From assembly GCF_000753865.1 (NCBI RefSeq), contig NZ_JQFW01000042.1, forward strand, positions 22,979 through 86,978: a DNA stretch of 64,000 bases. The letters are read 5' to 3'. The notes under the pieces were generated by a model, which did not search any database, was not told where the DNA came from, and saw only the letters and a list, made by a program, of their open reading frames with translations. Within the stretch, counting starts at the first letter, position 1. Each line of letters begins with the position of its first letter. Shown piece by piece: positions 19,301 through 28,959 of this stretch. A program made the position numbers and the translations under genes. This DNA comes from Alteromonas sp. LOR. Its GTDB lineage: Bacteria; Pseudomonadota; Gammaproteobacteria; Enterobacterales; Alteromonadaceae.

Positions 19301-22300
19301 ATGGAAACCCATAACGACACTCAGCACGGCCTTATCGCCTGGTTTGCGCGAAACTCAGTTGCCGCAAACTTATTAATGGTTTTTATCATTATTATGGGCA
19401 TTGCCAGTTTTTTAACCATACAACGTCAAATGTTTCCCAACATTGAAATTAACTACATCACCATTAATGCAAATTACCCTGGCGCCTCCCCTCAAGAAAT
19501 AGAAGAGAGTATCTTCATAAAGATTGAGGAAGCCATTAAAGACATCACAGAAATTAAACGCACGGTTTCTCGGGCGTTTAGAGGTAGCGGCACCGTAAGT
19601 CTTGAGATTGAAACAAAAGCAGAGCTTACGGACGTACTCGATAAGGTAAAACTGCGAGTAGACGGCATCGCTACCTTTCCAGCAGGTATGGAGCCGGTCA
19701 ACGTTTCGCAAGTAGAGTTTCAACAAGACGTCATAGAAATGCCCTTAGTTGGTAATCTTCCCCTTGCTGAACTAAAGAAAATTGCGAAAGAAGTGGAAGA
19801 TGAGCTATTACAGCTAGGCAATGTGTCTCTTGTGCAAATGTCGGCACCAGATGACGAAATTGCCATAGAAATAAAGCCGGATACGCTTAGAAAATATAAC
19901 CTGTCAATTTCTGATATCACTCGAGCAATCAATAGCTACTCAGCAAACATGTCAGCAGGACAAATTCGCACTAATGCAGGCCTTGTATCGGTACGTGTTG
20001 AAAACCAGTTTTACAGCGGTGAAGAGTTTGCTGAAATTCCGGTTAAAATAGGCGCAGGTGGCGCTCGAGTGACCCTTGGCGATGTAGCCTATATTAATGA
20101 CGGTTTCGTAGAGGGCGAAAGATACTTTAAATACAACGGCATGAATGCTATCTCAATGGCGGTTAAGGCTACAAAAACACAAGATACCATTCCCGTTGCA
20201 GAGACCGTTAAAGCATACATCGAACAAAAAAATCAGTCATTTACCGAAGATGTACAAATTGAAGTGTTAGTAGATTTAACCTATTACCTTAATGCACGAC
20301 TGGACATGATGCTATCAAACCTAATTCAAGGCTCAATACTCGTTGCCTTTATGCTCACTTTGTTCTTACGCTTTAGATTGGCGCTGTGGGTAATGGTTGG
20401 CCTCCCCGTTTGCTTTTTAGGTGCGGTAATGCTGATGCCGTTGTTTGGCATTAGTATCAACATACTCTCTTTATTCGCGTTTATAATGGTGCTTGGGATA
20501 GTAGTAGATGACGCCATTGTGATAGGAGAAAGTGCCTATACCGAAATTGAAAGTCAGGGCGGCGGTGTAGATAACGTTATTCGCGGGGCCAAGCGTGTAG
20601 CAACACCGGCTACTTTCGGCGTACTTACCACTATCGCTGTTTTTGCGCCCTTTACGTTAAGCAGCGGGCCCGAGGGTGCATTTTTCTATAATATCGCTGT
20701 CGTCGTTATCCTGTGTTTAGCATTTAGTCTTGTTGAATCGAAACTGATATTGCCAGCTCATTTAGCACACACGAACTTTTCCCCTATTAAACCCGACAGC
20801 TGGCGCGCGAAATTTAATAAACGCTTTCAAGGTATTATAAACGGCCCATACAAGCGCACCGTTGAAGCGGCGATCAATGCACGCTGGGTGGTGTTTATGA
20901 TGTTTGTTGCTCTGCTTATGATCAGTTGGGGGCTAATAAGCGCCAATTATGTGCGCATGGTACCTAACCCTAAAGTCCCCCATGATTTTCCTAGTGTCAG
21001 AATAGAAATGAACGAAAATGTCTCTGACCTTGCCACAATCAATGCGTTAAAGATTGTCGAAAACACCATTCTTAGTGTTGAAGAAGAGCTAATAGAAGAA
21101 TTTGGCACCGGCATGGTTCGCGACAGACTAGCTTTTAATAACTCCCGCAATGAAGGGCGAATTCTTACTCCATTAGTGAATGAAGACGAACGACCAATCG
21201 ACACCTTTGAGCTGGCTAGACGCTGGCGAGAGGCTATACCTGAAATTAGCGGCATGAAGTCATTCACGGTTATCGACGATGTTAACGGCGGTGGTGGTGA
21301 TGACGGCGAATTCGGTTATCTTCTTTTTGGCCCCGATATTGATACGTTAAACGCCGCCGGCTTGAAGTTTATTGAAATGCTTCAGCAGCAGGATGGGCTT
21401 TTTGATGTCAGCTCTACTATCGACCCGCCCAGTAAAGAAGTGCAGATGTCATTGTTGCCCGTGGCTTATGATTTAGGGCTTACCCTGTCAAACATTGCAT
21501 CCCAAGTTGGCGCTGGATTCTACGGTGGTGAAGCACAGCGAGTAATACGCAACGGTGAAGAGGTGCGCGTTATGGTTCGCTATCCTGAGCTGACTCGCGA
21601 ACGATTTGCCGAATTAAAATACTCTCTCATTACCACTCCCACTGGCGAAGAAGTCATGCTTGGTGATGTTGTTGTACTTGAGGAAAAACCAGGTATTAGT
21701 TACATCCGCCGAGAAGGTGGATACAGAAGCGTATACGTATGGGGCAATATTGACGAGGAAACCGTTGAGCCAAATGAAGTGGTAGAAGAGATTAAAGAAA
21801 CCTTATTACCTCAGCTCAAAGAGGAGTTTCCTTCGGTGATGACCGAGCTTGGCGGTGACATTGAAGAACAACAGGCTCAACAAAATGAACAGGTCTTATT
21901 TTTCATAGCAGCGATGGTGATGGTGTATATACTTCTTGCTGTGCCGTTAAAAAGCTACGGACAGCCGCTCATTATCATGTCGGTTATTCCGTTTAGTCTT
22001 ACAGGGGCTATCTGGGGGCATTTTATTCTAGGGTTAGACCTTTCTATGATGTCTACCTTTGGTTTAATCGCCGCTGCCGGTGTTGTTATTAACGACTCCC
22101 TCGTAATGACCGACTTTGTTAATCAGCGACGCAGCCAGGGTTATAGTGTAAAACACGCTGTGGTTGAAGCAGGTACAGCGCGCTTTAGGGCTATTACATT
22201 AACCTCAATAACCACCTTTGTTGGCGTTTTACCCATAATGTTTGAGACTAGCCTACAGGCGGCCTTCGTAGTGCCAATGGCAGCCGCGCTTGGGTTTGCA

Positions 22301-22480
22301 GTTCTCTATGCCACCTTGGTTACGCTAATTTTAGTGCCATGCCTCTACTTAATCTTACTTGATTTGAGGCTGCCCTTTTCATGGATAAAGAGAAAAGTGT
22401 TTAGAAGCAGAGGCCTTAATTCAAATGTGGATATAGGCTCCAGCGAACCTGCTGTTGATAGCAGTGGTCATGGTGATTAG
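19301..22480 (+). CDS. RND efflux permease (AcrB/MexF superfamily)
   Basis: A 1059-aa proton-driven inner-membrane pump of the RND superfamily. The first helix lies at about 17-36, followed by the porter motif YPGASPQEIEESIFIKIEEA (about 55). The central helix block at 340-480 contains FIMVLGIVVDDAIVIGES, with the paired Asp of TM4 used in proton relay. A second porter part and C-terminal helices (870-1030) complete the duplicated plan. The GDIEEQ and NDSLVMTDF motifs and the divergence from AcrB suggest the less studied acriflavin-resistance branch. Operon with the adaptor upstream. Confidence 0.94.
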   Translation: METHNDTQHGLIAWFARNSVAANLLMVFIIIMGIASFLTIQRQMFPNIEINYITINANYPGASPQEIEESIFIKIEEAIKDITEIKRTVSRAFRGSGTVSLEIETKAELTDVLDKVKLRVDGIATFPAGMEPVNVSQVEFQQDVIEMPLVGNLPLAELKKIAKEVEDELLQLGNVSLVQMSAPDDEIAIEIKPDTLRKYNLSISDITRAINSYSANMSAGQIRTNAGLVSVRVENQFYSGEEFAEIPVKIGAGGARVTLGDVAYINDGFVEGERYFKYNGMNAISMAVKATKTQDTIPVAETVKAYIEQKNQSFTEDVQIEVLVDLTYYLNARLDMMLSNLIQGSILVAFMLTLFLRFRLALWVMVGLPVCFLGAVMLMPLFGISINILSLFAFIMVLGIVVDDAIVIGESAYTEIESQGGGVDNVIRGAKRVATPATFGVLTTIAVFAPFTLSSGPEGAFFYNIAVVVILCLAFSLVESKLILPAHLAHTNFSPIKPDSWRAKFNKRFQGIINGPYKRTVEAAINARWVVFMMFVALLMISWGLISANYVRMVPNPKVPHDFPSVRIEMNENVSDLATINALKIVENTILSVEEELIEEFGTGMVRDRLAFNNSRNEGRILTPLVNEDERPIDTFELARRWREAIPEISGMKSFTVIDDVNGGGGDDGEFGYLLFGPDIDTLNAAGLKFIEMLQQQDGLFDVSSTIDPPSKEVQMSLLPVAYDLGLTLSNIASQVGAGFYGGEAQRVIRNGEEVRVMVRYPELTRERFAELKYSLITTPTGEEVMLGDVVVLEEKPGISYIRREGGYRSVYVWGNIDEETVEPNEVVEEIKETLLPQLKEEFPSVMTELGGDIEEQQAQQNEQVLFFIAAMVMVYILLAVPLKSYGQPLIIMSVIPFSLTGAIWGHFILGLDLSMMSTFGLIAAAGVVINDSLVMTDFVNQRRSQGYSVKHAVVEAGTARFRAITLTSITTFVGVLPIMFETSLQAAFVVPMAAALGFAVLYATLVTLILVPCLYLILLDLRLPFSWIKRKVFRSRGLNSNVDIGSSEPAVDSSGHGD

Positions 22481-22551
22481 CCTTTGGCTCCTCGTTTAAA
22501 TAGCACACAAAGCGCTGCATAAACGTTTAACATAGATAAAACGCCTTGAGC

Positions 22552-22586
22552 AAATGTCAGCCTTATTTTTAAGGCTGACATTTTTT
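22552..22586 (+). terminator. RND operon 1 terminator
   Basis: A 13-bp perfect stem AAATGTCAGCCTT / AAGGCTGACATTT with a 6-nt loop, followed by T residues. It lies 71 bp after the permease stop and just before the acetyltransferase gene. Confidence 0.92.
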
Positions 22587-22608
22587 ATAGAGAAAATAAG
22601 GAATTGCC

Positions 22609-23100
22609 ATGAGTAATGCGCTAAGTATTCGCCAAGCCACGCCGCAAGATATCCATCAAATTCGCCAGTTCATTCTAGAGCTTGCGATCTATGAAAAAGC
22701 TGAGCACGAAGTTGAAGCCTCAGAGGCTGACTTACACAACACCCTATTTGGTGATAAGGCCACAGCTCACTGCGTTATTTGTGAAAATGATGGTGCACCA
22801 ATTGGTTTCGCCGTTTACTTCTTTAACTACTCTACGTGGCAAGGCAAAAACGGGCTTTATTTAGAAGACCTTTATGTTTCCCCACAATCTCGTGGGTTAG
22901 GTGCTGGTAAAGCCCTACTTCAGCACCTTGCGAATATTGCAGTAACATCAAATTGTGGTCGCTTTGAATGGAGCGTACTTGACTGGAACAAACCGGCTAT
23001 CGATTTCTATGAATCACTAGGTGCGAAAGCGAAAAATGAATGGTTAGGCTATAGGATGGATGGCGAAACCTTAGTGAATTTTGCCAAAACGGGTCAATAA
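22609..23100 (+). CDS. GNAT family N-acetyltransferase (SAT1-like)
   Basis: A 163-aa acetyl-CoA-dependent N-acetyltransferase. The GNAT core is plain: IRQATPQDIHQIRQFILELA at the start, the acetyl-CoA pyrophosphate loop in SPQSRGLGAGKALLQHLA (R/Q-x-x-G-x-G/A, about 97), and VLDWNKPAIDFYESLGA. GFAVYFFNYSTWQGKNGLYLEDLYV is typical of the spermidine/diamine acetyltransferase-like branch, so a polyamine or amino-acid-like amine is the likely substrate (inference). The start is ATG with AAGGAATTGCC upstream. Confidence 0.9.
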   Translation: MSNALSIRQATPQDIHQIRQFILELAIYEKAEHEVEASEADLHNTLFGDKATAHCVICENDGAPIGFAVYFFNYSTWQGKNGLYLEDLYVSPQSRGLGAGKALLQHLANIAVTSNCGRFEWSVLDWNKPAIDFYESLGAKAKNEWLGYRMDGETLVNFAKTGQ

Positions 23101-23184
23101 GGTGGTATCGAAGTCATTGCCTATTGCAGTAGGCAATGACTATTTATGGACTGCTTTGTATAAAACTAAATGTATCTGAGGAGC

Positions 23185-23796
23185 CTAGCTTGCGTATCTA
23201 CACAGCACTAGTGCTGCAATATTCTTAGTAATTCGCCGCTTGTCGTCTTCATTTAATGTGTCTTCTATCTTAAACAGCTGCGGCCAAAAACACTGCCCTT
23301 TTATCAAGCTGTCTATTTCATTAACCACTTGCTCTAGGTCGTCAAACACCAGTCGACCATCGGCTTTTCCCGCTTTAAGCCAGCGATGTAACGACGACTC
23401 ATGTGCTTTAAGTTGCGCAACTTCGTCTTTCAGCTTTTCTGGTTCGTAAAAGAAATGGCCTATGGCAACGCGGGCTAATTCTAAGTGACCCTCGCTACAC
23501 ATAAACGTGACTTCTTGAAAAATAAGCTCTTCTAACTGCCCGTTAAGCGGTAAATCACACTGATACTCAACGCCAATATTCACCAAAGCACTCTTCCATT
23601 GCTCTTTGATTAGATGCATCACCAATTCTTCTTTTTTCGAAAAATGGTTGTATACCGTTCGCTTCGACACCTGCGCTAGCTCGGCCAGTTTATCCATACT
23701 GGTGCCGTTAACCCCAAACTCTTGAAATGCTTGAGTCGCGGCTTGAATAATCGCTTCGCGTTTTTTATCGCTTCGCTTACGTGTAACGTCAGTCAT
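23185..23796 (-). CDS. TetR family transcriptional repressor
   Basis: A 203-aa one-component regulator. The N-terminal TetR helix-turn-helix is clear (AIIQAATQAFQEFGVNGTSM then LAELAQVSKRTVYNHFSKKE, residues 15-58). The C-terminal ligand domain resembles the AefR-type branch (ARVAIGHFF...). It is divergent from the RND adaptor/permease operon that starts 169 bp away. By analogy with AcrR/MtrR-type arrangements it probably represses that pump and itself and is released by a pump substrate. Confidence 0.92.
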   Translation of the reverse strand: MTDVTRKRSDKKREAIIQAATQAFQEFGVNGTSMDKLAELAQVSKRTVYNHFSKKEELVMHLIKEQWKSALVNIGVEYQCDLPLNGQLEELIFQEVTFMCSEGHLELARVAIGHFFYEPEKLKDEVAQLKAHESSLHRWLKAGKADGRLVFDDLEQVVNEIDSLIKGQCFWPQLFKIEDTLNEDDKRRITKNIAALVLCRYAS

Positions 23797-23839
23797 TTAA
23801 TATAGTCTTAATGAATATTGACGCCCATTTTACACTGAA

Positions 23840-23890
23840 CAGTTTACTTTTCAATGTGACCGAACTAAAATGCACTCATCAGTTTACTTT
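23840..23890. promoter_or_regulatory. Candidate TetR operator: paired CAGTTTACTTT repeats
   Basis: The 11-mer CAGTTTACTTT occurs at 23840-23850 and again at 23880-23890, 40 bp apart, in the divergent gap between the TetR gene and the RND operon. A duplicated element in this gap is a plausible operator, or operator plus promoter. That it binds the TetR protein is inference. Confidence 0.4.
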
Positions 23891-23964
23891 ATGAAGAAAT
23901 CTTTGTTGTCGCATTCTGTTTCTTCTAGTCCCATTTACTTACTTGATATGGATTACAAAACACT

Positions 23965-25038
23965 ATGTCCATGATGCGAATCTCTCGTACCGCTTTTGTT
24001 ACCGCCCTCGCCTTTTTCACGCTTGCTGCGTGCACGTCTGAAAAAAGTGAAACATCAGAACCTGACTCACCACGCTACGTGAAGCTTGCCGATGTGAGTA
24101 ATATTCCAAATTTTGATGAGTTTACGTTTCCGGCAGTGGTATCTGCTGTAAAAACGGTAGATTTGAGTTTTGAGGTTTCAGGGCGCCTAATTCAAACCGA
24201 CCTAGTCACCGGCAACGATATTGAAAAAGGCAAACTGCTAGCGACTATAGATAGAAAGCCCTTTGAACGTCGCATGGAAGAATCCAAAACTCGCTTAGAA
24301 CAATCTGAGCGTGAGCTTAACCGCATAGAAAAGATGTTTGCACAAAAACTAGTGGCTCAAAGCACATTAGATTCGGCAAAAACATCTTATGAGCTAGCAA
24401 TGCTAGACCTTAGAAACGCAGAGCAAGACTTAAGCTACACACAGCTGTACGCGCCCTTTGATGCCAAGCTGTCTCAGCGACTGGTAGAGAATAATAGCTT
24501 TGTTGCAGCAGGTACGCCTATTGCTCGCCTTCAAGATGTGTCAAAAATATACTTTAATATTAATGTTCCTGAGCGTTTGCTTACCGCAAATTTAGGCCGT
24601 GGTATCAAGCAAGCTAGCGCCACACTTGCCACCAATAGAAGCCAATGGTATCCGGTTAGCTATGTTGAGCACTCTACTCAACCTGATCCGGTATCACAAA
24701 CCTATGAAGTTGTTTTCGCCATGGAACCTCGGGATGAATTACCACTAACACCAGGCGCTCGCGCCATTGTTAAGGTAAGCCTGCAGGGCTCAATGTACCC
24801 AGAGGGCCTGGTAGTTCCGGTTAAGTCCTTGGTGGGTGATGAGAACAACGGGTTTGCAGTGTGGATTTTTGATAAAACCACCAGCCGCGTTAACAAGCAA
24901 ACGGTGAACGTAAAGCATATTGAGAACGAGCTTGCCATCATCGAAGGCGATATTAGCCTGGGGCAGCGAGTTGTGTCTGCTGGTGCAACGAAAATGACTG
25001 CTGATATGAAAGTACTTCCCTATAAAGGAGAGAAGTAA
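23965..25038 (+). CDS. RND efflux periplasmic adaptor lipoprotein
   Basis: A 357-aa membrane-fusion protein made as a lipoprotein: signal peptide about 1-22 with lipobox LAAC. The lipoyl halves are at about 60-90 (LSFEVSGRLIQTDLVTGNDIEKGKLLA; PFERR) and 155-185 (LSYTQLYAPFDAKLSQRLVENNSFV), separated by the alpha-hairpin (95-150); the beta-barrel domain follows. It ends 3 nt before the permease start, so the two are cotranscribed. The divergent TetR gene is its likely regulator. Confidence 0.93.
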   Translation: MSMMRISRTAFVTALAFFTLAACTSEKSETSEPDSPRYVKLADVSNIPNFDEFTFPAVVSAVKTVDLSFEVSGRLIQTDLVTGNDIEKGKLLATIDRKPFERRMEESKTRLEQSERELNRIEKMFAQKLVAQSTLDSAKTSYELAMLDLRNAEQDLSYTQLYAPFDAKLSQRLVENNSFVAAGTPIARLQDVSKIYFNINVPERLLTANLGRGIKQASATLATNRSQWYPVSYVEHSTQPDPVSQTYEVVFAMEPRDELPLTPGARAIVKVSLQGSMYPEGLVVPVKSLVGDENNGFAVWIFDKTTSRVNKQTVNVKHIENELAIIEGDISLGQRVVSAGATKMTADMKVLPYKGEK

Positions 25039-25041
25039 TTC

Positions 25042-28000
25042 ATGGATATAGCACGCTTTTCAATTGATAAGCCGGTTAATGTCTGGCTAATGGTGGTGAT
25101 ACTGCTTTTAGGCGGCATTTTGGCAATGAGCAAAATAGGACGCCTAGAAGACCCTGCATTTACAATTAAACAGGTAAAAGTGTATACCGCTTATCCTGGT
25201 GCAAGTGCACAAAAAGTAGAAAGAGAAGTTACCGAGCGATTAGAAATCGCTATTCAGCAAATGCCTCAGCTGAAGAAAGTAAACTCGGTGTCATCGCCAG
25301 GGCTATCTGAAATTACCGTTGAAGTTAAAAGTACTTACGACAGTGATGTGCTGCCGCAAATATGGGACGAGCTAAGAAAGCGCATCCGGGATACGTCAAG
25401 CTCCCTTCCTACTGGCACTCAAGACCCCGTTGTATTTGATGACTTTGGCGATGTGTACGGTTTGTATTACGCCCTAAGTGCACCTGACTTCGACACCCGT
25501 GAGCTGCGCGAGTTTGCACGTATTATTCGCCGCGACCTTCTTACCACAGACGGCGTGGCCAAAGTGAATGTTACTGGTGTTCAAAACGAACAGATTGTTG
25601 CCTACATAGACCCCTATCAGCTTGCCGGTTTAGGTATCTCTTTCCCAGATTTAGCCTCTCTGTTTCAAGATAATCTGCGCCCGTTTAACGGCGGTCGGGT
25701 AAAAGTAGACGAAAAAAATGTACGCATTATTGTTGAGCGTGCTCCCGATAAACTAGAAGAAATATCTAACTTATCTGTGGTTATTCCAGGTACTAATCGC
25801 TCGTTACGTGTGGCAGATATTGCAACGCTTAAACTTGAACCTGCAGATATTCAGTCAGTATTGGTGCGTTACAATGGCGCCGAGGCATTAACGCTAAGCG
25901 TGTCAGCATTAGCAGACGTCAATATTGTCGATGTGGGCGAGCGTGTTAATGCCAAAGTGGACGAGCTATTAAAGCAACTACCAGTGGGAATTACCCTTAC
26001 GCCTATTTACGATCAAGCCTCGGTGGTTGACGAATCGGTAGATGGCTTTATCACCAATCTTGTCATGTCGGTTGCCGTTGTAACTCTTACCTTGTGCCTG
26101 TTCATGGGCTGGCGCTCAGGCGTTGTGGTAGGCACCGTACTGCTCGTTACCGTGTTAGGTACAATTCTTATTATGTGGCTAATGGGTATTCAGCTTCAGC
26201 GTATATCGTTAGGCGCAATGGTTATTGCCATGGGTATGTTAGTTGATAACGCCATTGTGGTAGCAGAAGGCATGATGCTTAGAATGGCCACCGGCACAAC
26301 GGCAAAAAGTGCAGCAAGCTTTATTGTGAAACGTACTCAATGGCCATTACTAGGGGCAACAGTAATAGGCATAGCCGCATTCTCAGGCATTGGTTTATCA
26401 AATGACGCCACCGGCGAATTCCTCTACTCACTGTTTGCCGTAGTACTCGTGTCGCTTATGATCAGTTGGGTGCTAGCCGTAACGCTAGTACCCGTGCTAG
26501 GTGCTTATTTTTATAGAAAAGGCATGTCTCAAGGTGAAAACGACAAGCCATCTGCCATGCTTAGTGCCTTTAAAGGCGCGCTACTAAAAGCGCTTAAATT
26601 TCGCTGGATAACCATAGCAGCCCTTGTGGTTATTACCGTTGTGGCTTACGGCAGCTTTGGTATGGTGAAACAAGGCTTTTTCCCTCCATCGAATGCGCCG
26701 TTGTTTTTTGTTCATTATTGGGGGCCGCAAGACCGCGACATTCGCGCTACTGAAGAGATAGCTCAGCAAGCTGAAAAGCGCATCCTTGGTATGGAGAATG
26801 TCACCGCGGTTACCACCTTTATAGGCCAAGGTGCAGATCGCTTTACTTTGACCTATGCCCCAAAAAGCGCTAACGAAAACTATGCATTTTTCATGGTACG
26901 GGCAAAGACACTCGATGCTATTCCCTCTATTCAAGAGAATCTTGCAGATAAACTTAACGACTTAGACTTTGATGCAAACTTTTATATGGAGCGCATGCAG
27001 TTTGGCCCTGGGTCGGGCGCAAAATTAGAGGCTCGCTTTTCAGGTCCTGATGCAGAAGTGTTAAGAGAATTGGCAGAGCAAGCAAAGGCGCTGTTCTTTG
27101 ACGATGAGCAAATTATTGATGTTCGCCACAACTGGCGTGAGAAAGGCTTTGCTATTAATACCCAGTATGACAATTACAACGCGGGCATTGCGGGCGTCTC
27201 TCATTCTGACTTTAGCCAAACGGTGCAATATGCAAGTAGCGGCGTACAGCTTGGAACGGTGCAAGACGGCGACTACGCCTACAGTATTATGGCCAAAATG
27301 GGTAAGGCAGAAGACACTGAACTTCAGTCTATTCGCGAGTCACAGGTTTGGTCGTCACAGCAACGCCAATATGTACCATTCACACAGGTGTCAAAAGGTC
27401 TCGAACTCATTACCGAAGAAATGCGAATTCATCGACGAGATCGCCTTCGTACCATCACGGTTGAAGGTGAACCAGGTCCTGATGAAACCGCTGCAAAAGC
27501 ATTCGAGAGAATACGTCCTGTGGTTGAGTCTATTGAATTGCCGCCAGGCTACCATCTTGAATGGGGTGGTGAATTTGAAAGCTCTGGCGATGCTCAAAAA
27601 GCGTTGGGCGCGGGGCTACCAGCAGGCTTTTTAGTGATGTTTATCATATCAGTGCTTCTATTTGGTCATGCTAGACAGCCGCTTATTATATGGCTAGTAG
27701 TACCCATGGCCGTCGTAGGTGTGGTTTCTGGCTTGCTAGCAACCGACATGCCCTTTGGCTTTATGTCATTGCTTGGCTTTTTAAGCTTGTTTGGCATGCT
27801 AATTAAAAATGCCATTGTATTGATTGAAGAGATTGACCTTCAAATTGAGGAAGGGCTAGCCATTAGAAAAGCCATTGTAGAAGCCACCTTAAGCCGTGTG
27901 AGACCCGTCGCATTAGCTGCTGTAACCACTATTTTAGGTATGGCGCCGCTGTTGTTCGACCCATTCTTTGCGGATATGGCGGTTACCATTATGGGTGGAC

Positions 28001-28083
28001 TGTCTTTCGCAACCGTGCTAACGCTTATCGCTGTGCCTGTGCTTTACAGCCTGTTATTTAAGGTGAGCTACCGTAAATCTTAA
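25042..28083 (+). CDS. RND efflux permease
   Basis: A 1013-aa RND pump subunit. TM1 is at about 12-30, then a porter domain with YPGASAQKVEREVTERLE. The TM2-TM6 block (330-480) contains AMVIAMGMLVDNAIVVAEG, with the TM4 acidic residue reduced to a single Asp-Asn pair, as in the AcrB-distant efflux branch. A second porter domain and the helix block at 860-1005 with LSLFGMLIKNAIVLIEEIDL follow. It differs clearly from the 19301 pump, so the window encodes two independent RND systems. No outer-membrane channel gene is linked. Confidence 0.94.
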   Translation: MDIARFSIDKPVNVWLMVVILLLGGILAMSKIGRLEDPAFTIKQVKVYTAYPGASAQKVEREVTERLEIAIQQMPQLKKVNSVSSPGLSEITVEVKSTYDSDVLPQIWDELRKRIRDTSSSLPTGTQDPVVFDDFGDVYGLYYALSAPDFDTRELREFARIIRRDLLTTDGVAKVNVTGVQNEQIVAYIDPYQLAGLGISFPDLASLFQDNLRPFNGGRVKVDEKNVRIIVERAPDKLEEISNLSVVIPGTNRSLRVADIATLKLEPADIQSVLVRYNGAEALTLSVSALADVNIVDVGERVNAKVDELLKQLPVGITLTPIYDQASVVDESVDGFITNLVMSVAVVTLTLCLFMGWRSGVVVGTVLLVTVLGTILIMWLMGIQLQRISLGAMVIAMGMLVDNAIVVAEGMMLRMATGTTAKSAASFIVKRTQWPLLGATVIGIAAFSGIGLSNDATGEFLYSLFAVVLVSLMISWVLAVTLVPVLGAYFYRKGMSQGENDKPSAMLSAFKGALLKALKFRWITIAALVVITVVAYGSFGMVKQGFFPPSNAPLFFVHYWGPQDRDIRATEEIAQQAEKRILGMENVTAVTTFIGQGADRFTLTYAPKSANENYAFFMVRAKTLDAIPSIQENLADKLNDLDFDANFYMERMQFGPGSGAKLEARFSGPDAEVLRELAEQAKALFFDDEQIIDVRHNWREKGFAINTQYDNYNAGIAGVSHSDFSQTVQYASSGVQLGTVQDGDYAYSIMAKMGKAEDTELQSIRESQVWSSQQRQYVPFTQVSKGLELITEEMRIHRRDRLRTITVEGEPGPDETAAKAFERIRPVVESIELPPGYHLEWGGEFESSGDAQKALGAGLPAGFLVMFIISVLLFGHARQPLIIWLVVPMAVVGVVSGLLATDMPFGFMSLLGFLSLFGMLIKNAIVLIEEIDLQIEEGLAIRKAIVEATLSRVRPVALAAVTTILGMAPLLFDPFFADMAVTIMGGLSFATVLTLIAVPVLYSLLFKVSYRKS

Positions 28084-28123
28084 GGGTTAAGTAACGCTAA
28101 GAGCGAAAGCGATATACAGTAAT

Positions 28124-28167
28124 AAAGCGGCCAACGTCCCATTTAGTGGACTGGCCGCTTTTTTGTT
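28124..28167 (+). terminator. RND operon 2 terminator
   Basis: Stem AAAGCGGCCA / TGGCCGCTTT with an inner GTCC/GGAC extension, followed by a T-rich run (TTTTGTTTTTT). It lies 41 bp after the permease stop. Confidence 0.92.
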
Positions 28168-28210
28168 TTTTGGTTGTTTAAAAACGTACTCTCCTCACCC
28201 TATCGCAGCG

Positions 28211-28630
28211 TTACCGCTTCGATTCAACACGCTGCTGCATAAAGCGCATCACATCGCGCCAAGACACCATACCTACCGGCTGGGACTTTTCATCGACAAT
28301 GGGAATACAGGATATCTTGTTGCTATTGAATAGCTCAATAGCGGTGAAAATTGATGATTCTGGAGACAGAGTAATAACCTCGCGGGTCATTATCTGATGC
28401 GCCCTTTTGTCCAGCGTTGCTCTATCGGCCATTCGCTCACTAATAGTATCAACAAAGGGGCTAACGGCTTTCAATAAGTCTCTGTCTGAAATAATACCCT
28501 GTAGTGTGTTGTCATGCACAACCACCAAGTGATGAAAGCCCGTTGCAGTAAACAGTTCTCGCAAAGACTGTAAGCTGTCATCCATATAAACGCTTACCAC
28601 GCGTTTAGACATAATATTTGCAACACTCAT
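28211..28630 (-). CDS. CBS-domain protein, 139 aa
   Basis: A stand-alone pair of CBS domains, a module that binds adenine nucleotides and senses energy state. CBS1 is at about residues 1-65 (SVYMDDSLQSLRELFTATGF ... GIISDRDLLKAV) and CBS2 at 75-130 (IMTREVITLSPESSIFTA ... GMVSWRDVMRFM). I chose ATG 28630, because the 36 upstream codons in the same frame look noncoding and the CBS fold starts directly after MSVANIMSKR. The target is unknown. A second CBS protein lies at 30784. Confidence 0.9.
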   Translation of the reverse strand: MSVANIMSKRVVSVYMDDSLQSLRELFTATGFHHLVVVHDNTLQGIISDRDLLKAVSPFVDTISERMADRATLDKRAHQIMTREVITLSPESSIFTAIELFNSNKISCIPIVDEKSQPVGMVSWRDVMRFMQQRVESKR

Positions 28631-28959
28631 ACTAAAAGGTCTCGTTTTTCTATTGAATTTAATTGAAGCGATAGAGTTTGAGCATAAAAAGTGATCCCGG
28701 CAAATGCAAGGGCAACTGTCAACAACGCAAAGCTCCACACAGCAAAGTCATAAATTATTAAAGTAATAAATCGAAATCATTATGTCTAAAAACCCACTAG
28801 CAAGAGCCCGCAATAACCCTTAGACTGCGAGCATAAAAATAAAAACGACAGGTAAACCGCAGTGTGCGCAAAGCATACTGCAACAAAGGCTTTCGTGGGT
28901 AATGTTACGCTACAGGAAAGCCCGTACTTATCATTTTAGCAACAAGGGTTCTCAATTCA

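Noticed and set aside
28739..28959. Lysine riboswitch upstream of asd
   Set aside because: I could not find the conserved core segments of that riboswitch; the gap looks like plain promoter DNA.
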